Assembly (NCBI GenBank): GCA_029907755.1
Contig: JARYLH010000001.1
Location: forward strand, 1 to 43,318
DNA length: 43,318 nucleotides
Reading direction: 5' to 3'
Source: Candidatus Methanosuratincola sp.
GTDB lineage: Archaea > Thermoproteota > Methanomethylicia > Methanomethylicales > Methanomethylicaceae
A program made the translations under genes and the position numbers. Each line of letters begins with the position of its first letter. Positions within the stretch are counted from its first letter, which is position 1. Under the pieces are notes generated by a model. The model searched no databases and was not told where the DNA came from. It worked only from the letters and a program-made list of their open reading frames with translations. Of the stretch, positions 31,423 through 39,485 are shown piece after piece.

Positions 31423-31602
31423 ATGAAGGGGATGCTCAGGAAGTGCACCTCCTGCGGCACATACACGCTGAGGCAGGACGCCTGCCCACGGTGCGGCGGG
31501 GGTCTCAGGATTCCACATCCTGCAAAGTTCTCTCCCCACGACAGGTACAGCAGGTTCCGATTGGCGCTTAAGGAACTTGACGGGAAGGAAAAAGGGGAAT
31601 AG
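31423..31602 (+). CDS. nop10: H/ACA ribonucleoprotein subunit Nop10
   Basis: A 59-residue protein that stabilises the Cbf5 pseudouridine synthase in H/ACA guide complexes. A zinc ribbon (LRKCTSCGTYTL then CPRCGG) is followed by the conserved linker PHPAKFSPHDRYSRFR. It lies just after aIF2-alpha as in most archaea (eL42-eS27-aIF2-alpha-Nop10). Start is ATG 31423 with GGGCGG just upstream. The next gene is convergent. Confidence 0.95.
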   Translation: MKGMLRKCTSCGTYTLRQDACPRCGGGLRIPHPAKFSPHDRYSRFRLALKELDGKEKGE

Positions 31603-31658
31603 AAGTATAAGAAGGGGCGCTGGCAGAACCGCCCTCATCGCCAGAGAGGCGAAAAGAA

Positions 31659-33692
31659 TCACGGGTAATTGATCTTGTACACCATCACCCATCCGTTGCT
31701 CGGAGAGATGTAGACAAGCTCGTAGTTCTGCGGGGCAGAAATCCGGATCCCTAGGGTTTGGTTGTACGCTTCCCTGTACGGGTAGAAGAGCAGCTGGTAC
31801 AGCGTGGTGTTCGCAGCCTTTGGTCCAGCGGGGAGGGGATAGCTGTAAAGGGTGCCACCCAAGTTTATCGTCACAGGGGAGATGTACTCGGAGGAGTTGT
31901 AGCCCGTCCATACCATCATGGCGGTGGACTTCTCAAAGTCCCCGAGTATGTACCACGGAGGCAAGGCGAGCGGCGGGTTTGTCGACACGAGCGTGAAGGG
32001 CTCATAGACCACCACGTATGACACGTTCATCGCCTTGAAGATCTCGAGCGAGACGGACTCGTTGTTGAGGAAGGCCTTAGCCACCTCGACGATCTGGGTC
32101 CCGTTGATGGTGGCGTTGTCGTCGATCACCGATTTGTTGGCCATGACGTTTATCCAGTATCCATAGTCCCACCAGCACCCGACAATTGCGTCCTGAGGGA
32201 TGTTGTCCCTCATCCAGGCGAGGGCCTCTATCCAGTCCGGGATCTCTTGGCGCATTCCCGTCGAAGCCGAGACTATCATTGCCGGGCGATCCGCAGACCT
32301 GATCCCGGGGGAGTCCGCAATGACCGGCACCAGCGTGACCGCGAGGAGGGCGATCGTGAAGAACCCGTAGTACTTGCCGAGCAGGGAAGCCTTGCTTTTA
32401 CGGTCCAGCTCTTGTTTAATAACCGGGCGAACCGTCGCGATTATGGAGCTAAGGGCAAAACCGGAGACTATTGCCACTGCAGGTGCGACGAGTATCAGCA
32501 GGCGGACGAAGGATCCGGCGCCGTAGAGGGAGGTGAGTGCAAGGAGCGTCATGAACACGGCCTCATCGCTGAGGCGCCTCAAAGCGTATAGGACGCCCAA
32601 GGGCAGCAGGAGTATCAAGGATCGGTATGTCGAGAAGATATGTGACCAGGTGGACGGGAATTGCTCCCCGACCGTCCTGACGCCCTCGTCGATGCGCGAG
32701 AACGGGTTGACGATAGCCAAGAACTTCCCGGTTATGTCTCCGAACACCCCCGATAGTGTGAGAACGCCGACCACAATAAGGACGGAGGCGACGACGCCGA
32801 AGGTGAACTTTTTGCGCTTCTCAGGGTCATGGATCTCCTCGGCGAGCGTCCTGATGATGCACACGAGGAATGCCACGTAGGCGCCTATGGTGTAAGGGGA
32901 AATCAGGGTGGAGAAGCCATACGCAGGGGTAGCCGCGACTGCAAAGAGCGTTATCGAGGAGACGATTGCGAATGAGGTGGTCATGCGCCTGTTCCACCTC
33001 CCAAGCAGCACCATTATGACCACGTAGAGCGCGAGGAAGTTTATTGTGTAGAGGAAGGCCCTCCATGAGATAGCCATAAGGGCGAGGCCGAGCCCGGAGA
33101 CCACGGCGTAAGGGACGGTCCTGCTGCGGAGCGACTTGACGAAGAAGATAAGGGCTACGAGCATACCGATCATCCCGACGGACTCCGTATCGAAGAAGCC
33201 GAGGGAGGTCCGTTGGATGGCGGTTGAGTCGATGGCCAGGATCAGCGAGGTCAGCAGCCCCACCCCCCTGTTTACTAGCTCCTTCCCGAGGAAGTAGCCC
33301 AGGAGAATGATTACGCCGCCGGCGAAGACCGGGAAGAAGACGACCACATCAAAGAGCGGGACGCTTATGCCGAGGAAGTTCAGCAGTAAGTACACGGCGG
33401 CGCCTGCGAAGGGCACCCCCGGCAGTCCAGCAGTGGACTGATCGGTCCCCCAGGGCGCCCACCTCGTGGGGTCGAACCAAGTGTACCATGCGCCGAAGCC
33501 GTTCTCGACGATGTACTGAGCCCCCTTGTACTGGATGTACGGGTCGAATTCGTCGAGGTAAATCCCCCATTTAATCGGGAGTAGGCGTATGACCACGCCG
33601 AAGGCGAGTAGCGCGATAAGCGAGATGTAGACTAGGAGGTCGTCTATGCCAATCTTAAGGCCCCCCAAAGGGGAGTTTGCCTGACGGCTCAT
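31659..33692 (-). CDS. aglB: Oligosaccharyltransferase AglB (STT3)
   Basis: A 677-residue membrane enzyme that transfers a lipid-linked glycan to Asn in N-X-S/T sequons on secreted proteins. About 11-13 membrane helices are followed by a soluble domain from near residue 465. Catalytic and binding motifs are DEFD (47-50), FFDTES (166-171), a VGEQ loop (341-344), VRLL (396-399) and WWDYGYW (507-513). The product has many NxS/T sequons in its C-terminal domain. ATG 33692 follows GGTGGT. It is divergent from ileS, sharing the 33693-33843 spacer. Confidence 0.95.
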   Translation of the reverse strand: MSRQANSPLGGLKIGIDDLLVYISLIALLAFGVVIRLLPIKWGIYLDEFDPYIQYKGAQYIVENGFGAWYTWFDPTRWAPWGTDQSTAGLPGVPFAGAAVYLLLNFLGISVPLFDVVVFFPVFAGGVIILLGYFLGKELVNRGVGLLTSLILAIDSTAIQRTSLGFFDTESVGMIGMLVALIFFVKSLRSRTVPYAVVSGLGLALMAISWRAFLYTINFLALYVVIMVLLGRWNRRMTTSFAIVSSITLFAVAATPAYGFSTLISPYTIGAYVAFLVCIIRTLAEEIHDPEKRKKFTFGVVASVLIVVGVLTLSGVFGDITGKFLAIVNPFSRIDEGVRTVGEQFPSTWSHIFSTYRSLILLLPLGVLYALRRLSDEAVFMTLLALTSLYGAGSFVRLLILVAPAVAIVSGFALSSIIATVRPVIKQELDRKSKASLLGKYYGFFTIALLAVTLVPVIADSPGIRSADRPAMIVSASTGMRQEIPDWIEALAWMRDNIPQDAIVGCWWDYGYWINVMANKSVIDDNATINGTQIVEVAKAFLNNESVSLEIFKAMNVSYVVVYEPFTLVSTNPPLALPPWYILGDFEKSTAMMVWTGYNSSEYISPVTINLGGTLYSYPLPAGPKAANTTLYQLLFYPYREAYNQTLGIRISAPQNYELVYISPSNGWVMVYKINYP

Positions 33693-33843
33693 TTTAGATA
33701 CCACCAAAACAATTGACCTTATCCCGGGAACAATTTAAACCCTATGGTGTTGAGACGGATCAAGCCTCACGGGACGGGGAGGGCATCAAGGAAAGGGTTA
33801 ATATCGAAGCGGCTAAAGATTTCAGGTATCTGGGGTAGACGTC

Positions 33844-36800
33844 ATGTCGCGCATAGGCAAGATGCCAAAGGACTACAGATCAAAGCCGGTGGAGGAAGGG
33901 GTTTTCGCGTACTGGCAGGAGAGGGCGATAGAGGAGAAGGTGAGGGGGGCGGGGCAAGGGAAGTTTTACTTCTTGGACGGCCCGCCGTACGTGACGAACC
34001 CTATACACGTCGGCACGGCATGGAACAAGATACTCAAGGACGCCTACATCAGATTTTACAGGATGAACGGCTTCAGGGTGAGGGACCAGCCCGGGTTCGA
34101 CATGCACGGCCTACCCATAGAAGTGATGGTCGAGAAGAAGATCGGCATAAAGAGCAAGAAAGAGATAGAGAGGATGGGGATAGAGAACTTCATAGAGGCG
34201 TGCAAGTCGTTTGCCCTCGAGAACCTCCAGATAGCGACGAGGCAGTTCAAGAACCTCGGGGTCTGGATGGACTGGGATGGCCCCTACCGGACCCTCGACA
34301 ACCACTACATCGAGTCGGTCTGGGCGATGCTGAAGAGGGCAGACGAGAGGAGGCTCCTCGGGAAGGGCAAGAAGGTCGTCCACTGGTGCCCAAGGTGCGA
34401 GACGGTGCTTGCAGGGTACGAGGCCACTGACGAGTACAGGGAGCTCGAGGAGGAGTCCATATACGTGAAGTTCAAGGTGGAGGGGAAGGAAAACGAGTAC
34501 ATACTGATCTGGACCACGACGCCGTGGACTCTGCCTGCGAACGCCGCCGTGATGGTACACCCCGATTTCATGTACGTACGCGCGAGATCCGGAGGGGAGA
34601 CATACATTCTTGCCGAGGCCAGGCTCGAACACGTGTTCTCCGACCCAGGGAAGGAATACGAGGTCTTGGAGAGGTTCCCTGGCTCCTACCTGAGGCGCCT
34701 TAGATACAGGGCACCCCTCCTGGAGGAGGTGCCTGAGCAGTCGAGGCTGAGCCCTGCGCACCTCGTTGTCCTCAGCGACCAGTTCGTCACGCTGGAGGAA
34801 GGCACCGGCTGCGTCCACACCGCACCGGGTCACGGGGAGGAGGATCACGCCGTCGGTGAGGAGTACGGGCTGCCGGACTTCTGCCCCGTGGACGAGCGCG
34901 GGCTTTTCACCGAGGAGGCCGGGAAGTACGCCGGGAAGAGCGTCAGGGAGACCAACGGCGAGATAATCGAGGATCTCAAGTCGAAGGGCCTGCTCTTCAA
35001 GACAGAGAAGACGAAACACAGGTACCCACACTGCTGGAGGTGCAAGACTCCCCTGATCCTGAGGACGGCCTCGCAGTGGTTCATCAGAGTCACCGACCTC
35101 AAGGAGCGCCTCCTCGAAGAGAACGAGAAGGTCGAGTGGATACCGGACTGGGCAGGGAAGGCAAGGTTTGGCAACTGGATTAAGAACGCGAAGGACTGGG
35201 TGATCTCGAGGCAGAGGTACTGGGGCATACCGCTCCCGATCTGGGTCTGCGGCTCATGCGGCAAGCACCGCGTCATCGGATCCATAGAAGAGCTCAGGGA
35301 GAACGCCCCTGGAACGGGGGATGTCGAGCCCCACCGCCCGTGGGTGGACAGGATAAGGCTGAAGTGCGAATGCGGCGGGGAGATGCAAAGGGTGCCGGAT
35401 GTCGCGGACGTCTGGATGGATTCAGGATCGGCTTCGTTCGCGTGCCTTGGCTACCCGAAGAGCCGAGAGGAATTTGAGAGGTGGTGGCCCGCGGACTTGA
35501 TCCTTGAGGGGCAGGACCAGACTAGGGGATGGTTCTACACGCTCATGGTCTGCAGTGTCGTGCTCTTCAACGAGGCGCCGTACAAGAGGGTTCTGATGCA
35601 TGGATTCACGACTGCACAGGACGGGCGGGCGATGCACAAGTCCCTCGGCAACGTCGTCTTCCCCGAGGAGGTCATAGAGAAGTTCGGAAGGGACACGCTT
35701 AGGTGGTACGAGCTCGGGTGCACCACATGGGAGGACCTGAGGTTCACTTGGAAGTCGATAGAGGAAACCGCGCGATTCCTCAACATCCTCTGGAGCACGT
35801 ATTACTTCGCCAGCCTTTACATGAACCTTGACAATTTCGATCCCGGAGAGCACACGATCGGGGACGTGGAGAAGCACCTGCGGCTGGAGGACAGGTGGAT
35901 AATCTCAAAGCTCGAGGGCCTTATCAAGCGAGTTACTGAAGCGATGGCGGGGTGCAGGGTCTTCGATGCGGTGAGGGATCTCGAGGAGTTCATGAGGGAC
36001 GACGTCAGCAGGTGGTACATAAAACTGATCAGGAGGAGGACTTGGACGGAGGAGGAGGATCCGGAAAAGATAGCTGCATACGCCACCCTCAGCCACGTCC
36101 TCCTGAATTACCTGAAGCTGATCGCGCCGATAGTCCCCTTCATGTCAGAGGAGATCTACCGGCACGTCTTCGCTGGGCTCGAGGGTATGCCGGAGAGCGT
36201 CCACATGCTCAGGTGGCCATCCGCTTCAGAGGAGAGGATGGACCCGGAGCTCGAGGATGAGATGAAAGTGGTCAAGGAAGTAATTGAGGCGTCGTTCAGC
36301 GCCAGGCAGGCAGCCAGGATAAAGACGAGGATGCCCCTACTCAGGATGAAGGTTGTGACAGGGAGCGAATCTGTGAAGGCTGCGGTCGAGAGGATGAGGG
36401 GGGTAATTGAGGACCAGGCGAATGTGAAGGAAGTTGAAGTGATAACCCCCGAGGAGGGGTGGAGGATGAAGGATGTGGTCCTGATCCCCAACAGGTCAAT
36501 CCTCGGCCCGATCTTCAGGGAGAAGAGCGGGTTGGTTTCGAGCGCCATCAGTGCCCTCAACGGGAAGGAGGTAATCGAGGCCTTCGAGCGGGGGGAGGGC
36601 GTCTGGGTGGAGGTGGAGGGATTGGGCAGGGTAGAGGTAAGGAAGGACTACGTGAGTGTCCACGAGAGGCTCCCTGAAAACTACAGGAGCGAGAAGTGCA
36701 GGTATGGCGAGGTCTTCATCGACACTACGAGGAGCGATGAGCTGCTTGCCGAGGGGCTCGCCAGGGACGTCGTGAGGAGGATCCAGGAGATGAGGAAGCG

Positions 36801-37011
36801 CGCCGACCTGAACGTCGACGACTACATCAAAGCGTTTGTGAAGGCACCGTCGGAGGATGTGAGGAGGGCGCTCGAGAGCAGGGCGACGCAGATCGCAGGC
36901 GAGGTCAGGGCAAAGGAGCTCAGGATATCGCTGCAGGAACCGGATTTTGGTGCCCCCGAGGAATGGGAGATCGAGGGGGAGAAGTACACCATAAGCATCG
37001 AGAAGATCTAG
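33844..37011 (+). CDS. ileS: Isoleucyl-tRNA synthetase
   Basis: A 1055-residue class I synthetase. It has HVGT (55-58) in place of HIGH, a normal variant in IleRS, the editing domain (TTTPWTLPANAAV, then GTGCVHTAPGHGEEDH), WVISRQRYWGIPLPIW, and DVWMDSGSA. The KMSKS loop reads A-M-H-K-S at 596-600, keeping the second Lys but not the first. The C-terminal part with cysteine-poor helical anticodon-binding modules ends DLNVDDYIKAFV and beyond. Length is normal for archaeal IleRS. ATG start lies in a short spacer from aglB. Confidence 0.96.
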   Translation: MSRIGKMPKDYRSKPVEEGVFAYWQERAIEEKVRGAGQGKFYFLDGPPYVTNPIHVGTAWNKILKDAYIRFYRMNGFRVRDQPGFDMHGLPIEVMVEKKIGIKSKKEIERMGIENFIEACKSFALENLQIATRQFKNLGVWMDWDGPYRTLDNHYIESVWAMLKRADERRLLGKGKKVVHWCPRCETVLAGYEATDEYRELEEESIYVKFKVEGKENEYILIWTTTPWTLPANAAVMVHPDFMYVRARSGGETYILAEARLEHVFSDPGKEYEVLERFPGSYLRRLRYRAPLLEEVPEQSRLSPAHLVVLSDQFVTLEEGTGCVHTAPGHGEEDHAVGEEYGLPDFCPVDERGLFTEEAGKYAGKSVRETNGEIIEDLKSKGLLFKTEKTKHRYPHCWRCKTPLILRTASQWFIRVTDLKERLLEENEKVEWIPDWAGKARFGNWIKNAKDWVISRQRYWGIPLPIWVCGSCGKHRVIGSIEELRENAPGTGDVEPHRPWVDRIRLKCECGGEMQRVPDVADVWMDSGSASFACLGYPKSREEFERWWPADLILEGQDQTRGWFYTLMVCSVVLFNEAPYKRVLMHGFTTAQDGRAMHKSLGNVVFPEEVIEKFGRDTLRWYELGCTTWEDLRFTWKSIEETARFLNILWSTYYFASLYMNLDNFDPGEHTIGDVEKHLRLEDRWIISKLEGLIKRVTEAMAGCRVFDAVRDLEEFMRDDVSRWYIKLIRRRTWTEEEDPEKIAAYATLSHVLLNYLKLIAPIVPFMSEEIYRHVFAGLEGMPESVHMLRWPSASEERMDPELEDEMKVVKEVIEASFSARQAARIKTRMPLLRMKVVTGSESVKAAVERMRGVIEDQANVKEVEVITPEEGWRMKDVVLIPNRSILGPIFREKSGLVSSAISALNGKEVIEAFERGEGVWVEVEGLGRVEVRKDYVSVHERLPENYRSEKCRYGEVFIDTTRSDELLAEGLARDVVRRIQEMRKRADLNVDDYIKAFVKAPSEDVRRALESRATQIAGEVRAKELRISLQEPDFGAPEEWEIEGEKYTISIEKI

Positions 37012-37055
37012 ACGAGGCGCGCCTCCCCCGAGCGGCAATTGGGGGCGATCACAAA

Positions 37056-38180
37056 ATGCCTGGGATCAGAAGGGCGGGGCTAATCGTAAACCCCGTGGCG
37101 GGAATGGGCGGAGCGGTGGGGCTGAAAGGCACGGACGGCTTGGTCGAGACAGCCCTCCAGCTCGGCGCTGTCCAGGTGTCCGTCGGCAGGGCAGTCAGGT
37201 TCCTGGGGAAATTGAAGCCCTTGGGAGGGGCGATTGATTTCGTGACGTGCCCAGGCGAGATGGGGGAGGAAGCGTTCCGGAGGGCATCCCTACCATTCCG
37301 GATGTTGAGCGGGATGGAGAGGAAGGGGAGGACGACGAGCGATGACACCAAGCTGGCAGCTGCCAAGATGCTCGAGGAAGGGGTCGAGGTGATTGCATTC
37401 TGCGGAGGGGACGGAACCGCAAGGGACATCTTCGACACGGTTGGGGACAGGGTTCCGGTGATAGGCATCCCTGCGGGAGTAAAGATGCACAGCGGGGTAT
37501 TCGCCGTGAGCCCCGAGGCAGCCGCCGGGATCCTCGTAAGGTTCCTTTGGGGCGAACTTCCTCTGAAGGAGGCGGAGGTGGCAGATGTGGACGAGGAAGC
37601 TTTCAGGCAGGGGAGGGTCTCATCAAGGATATATGGATACATGAATGTCCCCTACGACCCGGAGAGGGTTCAGGGCACGAAGGTCGCATCGCAGTTGATT
37701 GGTGATGTCAGCGAAAACGCCCTGGCGATAGCAGAGTGGATAGTGGAGGGGATGGAGGGGGGCGTGACTTATGTGCTCGGCCCGGGAAGCACCGTCAAGA
37801 AGATCAACCAGGTCCTCGGCATCGAGGGGTCGCAGCTCGGCGTCGACGTCGTAAGGGACAAGAGGCTGGTTGCAGCAGACGCCTCGGAGGAGATCGTCTT
37901 CAGGAATGTCAGAGACGGAAAGGCGAGGATCATAGTTTCCCCGATAGGGAACCAGGGGTTCATCTTCGGAAGGGGGAACCAGCAGATAAGCCCAAGGGTG
38001 ATCAGGGCAGTAGGGAAGGAGAACGTTCTCGTGATAGCCACAAGGGAGAAGTTGAGGTGGACCAGATGCCTTAGGGTCGACACAGGTGACCCAGAGATCG
38101 ACGCGCTTTTTTTGGGGCCTATGAGAGTGGTAGCAGACTACAACTTCGCTAAGATTATGATGGTCGCAGGGACGGAGTGA
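37056..38180 (+). CDS. COG3199-type ATP-NAD kinase-like protein
   Basis: A 374-residue member of the predicted ATP-NAD kinase family (COG3199), distinct from classical NadK. It has LIVNPVAGMGGAVGLKGTDG near the N-terminus, GGDGTARDIF in the middle, and PIGNQGFIFGRGNQQISP toward the end. The GGDGT-type motif suggests nucleotide phosphorylation, but the substrate is not certain: NAD, a sphingosine-like lipid or another alcohol are all seen with this fold. Start at ATG 37056, 45 bases after ileS. The extended reading upstream is out of character. A classical NadK is encoded near 8.4-9.2 kb. Confidence 0.85.
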   Translation: MPGIRRAGLIVNPVAGMGGAVGLKGTDGLVETALQLGAVQVSVGRAVRFLGKLKPLGGAIDFVTCPGEMGEEAFRRASLPFRMLSGMERKGRTTSDDTKLAAAKMLEEGVEVIAFCGGDGTARDIFDTVGDRVPVIGIPAGVKMHSGVFAVSPEAAAGILVRFLWGELPLKEAEVADVDEEAFRQGRVSSRIYGYMNVPYDPERVQGTKVASQLIGDVSENALAIAEWIVEGMEGGVTYVLGPGSTVKKINQVLGIEGSQLGVDVVRDKRLVAADASEEIVFRNVRDGKARIIVSPIGNQGFIFGRGNQQISPRVIRAVGKENVLVIATREKLRWTRCLRVDTGDPEIDALFLGPMRVVADYNFAKIMMVAGTE

Positions 38181-38206
38181 AGCCCTGAGCGAGGGGCGCA
38201 AAAAGC

Positions 38207-38614
38207 TCAGAGCTGCTTCCTGACCAGATCGGAGTACTCCTCTGCACCGAGAAGGCCGTCCGTTCCGCCAGTGACCTGCAATTTGACCAGCCAGCCGTTC
38301 CCGTACGGATCTTTGTTGACGAGCTCGGGCTTGCTCTCGAGCTCGGAGTTGACCTCGACCACCATGCCGTCCACCGGAGAGTAGACCTCTGCGACTGCCT
38401 TGATCGACTCGAGCGTGCACAGGGGGAGGCCCCGCTTGACAGCCTGACCGACCTTCGGAAGGTCAGCATACACGACATCGTGGAGGCTCCGCTGAGCAAA
38501 GTCGGAGATGCCTACCTTTGAAGGCGAGGATGAGAGGTCGATCCATTCGTGAGTCTTGGCATACTTCAGCCCCTTCTTCACCAAGTTCCCTGAAACGTCA
38601 ATGAAATCCGACAT
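38207..38614 (-). CDS. gcvH: Glycine cleavage system H-like lipoyl protein
   Basis: A 135-residue H protein with the motif LESIKAVAEVYSP (lipoylated K72), the opening YAKTHEWI, and the usual FAQRSLHDVVYADLPKVG and ELVNKDPYGNGWLVKL. As part of glycine cleavage it would shuttle the aminomethyl group, but no gcvT/gcvP genes or lipoate ligase lie in the window. It may instead serve as a general lipoate carrier. It is convergent with the COG3199 gene. ATG 38614 is preceded by an in-frame GTG. Confidence 0.93.
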   Translation of the reverse strand: MSDFIDVSGNLVKKGLKYAKTHEWIDLSSSPSKVGISDFAQRSLHDVVYADLPKVGQAVKRGLPLCTLESIKAVAEVYSPVDGMVVEVNSELESKPELVNKDPYGNGWLVKLQVTGGTDGLLGAEEYSDLVRKQL

Positions 38615-38701
38615 CACGACACCCTCTATCCGATTTCTGCGTCTTGCTATTTTTATTTATGGGTAAAAAATCCCAGATTGCGCAAAAAGTCCCGCTCCGA
38701 T

Positions 38702-38908
38702 TCAGACGTTCTTCTGGAATAGCTTCAGAAAGCCGCGCCTGTTTTCATCTGAAATGGAGATCTTCAGGCTGTTCGAGTCGAAGCTCAAGGGTGTTGAGCA
38801 CTTCGGGCACCGCCCGTTGTTCTTCTCGAGTATCTCCTTCGGTGAGACTAGCTCGGGGTCTTCGTAGAGGACTGCTTTACATTGATGACATAAGACTCTT
38901 ATTGGCAA
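38702..38908 (-). CDS. Small zinc-ribbon protein
   Basis: A 68-residue protein with two knuckles, LCHQC (C7, C10) and RCPKC (C34, C37), separated by a charged linker LVSPKEILEKNN, the pattern of a small archaeal zinc ribbon. The C-terminal tail is basic and hydrophobic (RRGFLKLFQKNV). The TTG start overlaps the end of the upstream membrane-protein gene by 32 bases, with GGTGAT four bases before it, so the two are coupled. Nucleic-acid or protein binding is possible. Function unknown. Confidence 0.7.
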   Translation of the reverse strand: MPIRVLCHQCKAVLYEDPELVSPKEILEKNNGRCPKCSTPLSFDSNSLKISISDENRRGFLKLFQKNV

Positions 38909-39434
38909 TCAGATCACCCAGGTCACCATTCTCAAGGATCCTCTCTATCCGTATCAGACCCTTTCTGGCCATGGACTCGGCCCATATCTCTGCTGCGAAC
39001 CTCAAATACTTCTCGGATGCTTTTAAACCATTCTCCCCCTCGAAGTCCTGCGATGCGTTGAGGATCCCCTCTATGTACGCAGAGGACTGCATAGGGTCAT
39101 TCAGAAAGCATAGGACGGTCCCCTTCGACCCCAAGATCCCCCAAGATCGCTCGATGTCGAAGGCGATGACCATCCCACCCCTCCAGGCTCCGACCAGGAA
39201 AAGAACAAGCCCGAAGAATATCCCGTAGTCGGAATAGGGCGAAGTGCTGATCGAGAAGAATACCCTGTCAATCGAGTAGACTGCAGCGGAGATCCCTATG
39301 AGCACACTCCCCATTACGCCTGCCAGCGTCCGCCTCATTTTCGGGTCGGTCCAGACCCGGTCCGCGAAAGCCGCGTTGTAGAAGAGCGACAGCGAAAGGA
39401 GGAGAAACCTAGACTTGATCGAGGCGAAGCGCAT
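38877..39434 (-). CDS. Uncharacterised membrane protein, 185 residues
   Basis: An N-terminal basic segment (MRFASIKSRFLLLSLSLFYN) is followed by two predicted membrane helices, LAGVMGSVLIGISAAVYSI and YGIFFGLVLFLVGAWRGGMV, and a soluble C-terminal half with repeated short helices. No enzymatic motif is apparent. I start at ATG 39434, beyond which the reading frame runs into the divergent topA promoter. It is followed on the same transcript by the zinc-ribbon gene. Function unknown. Confidence 0.65.
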   Translation of the reverse strand: MRFASIKSRFLLLSLSLFYNAAFADRVWTDPKMRRTLAGVMGSVLIGISAAVYSIDRVFFSISTSPYSDYGIFFGLVLFLVGAWRGGMVIAFDIERSWGILGSKGTVLCFLNDPMQSSAYIEGILNASQDFEGENGLKASEKYLRFAAEIWAESMARKGLIRIERILENGDLGDLIANKSLMSSM

Positions 39435-39485
39435 ACCACATTTAATAAAGTCCTTAAAAGTATTAAGTTTTGGGTCGAGGGCGGC

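Noticed and set aside
34111..35031. 306-codon minus-strand reading frame inside ileS
   Set aside because: A shadow of the GC-rich synthetase gene. It has no recognisable domain or ribosome site, and ileS is intact on the plus strand.
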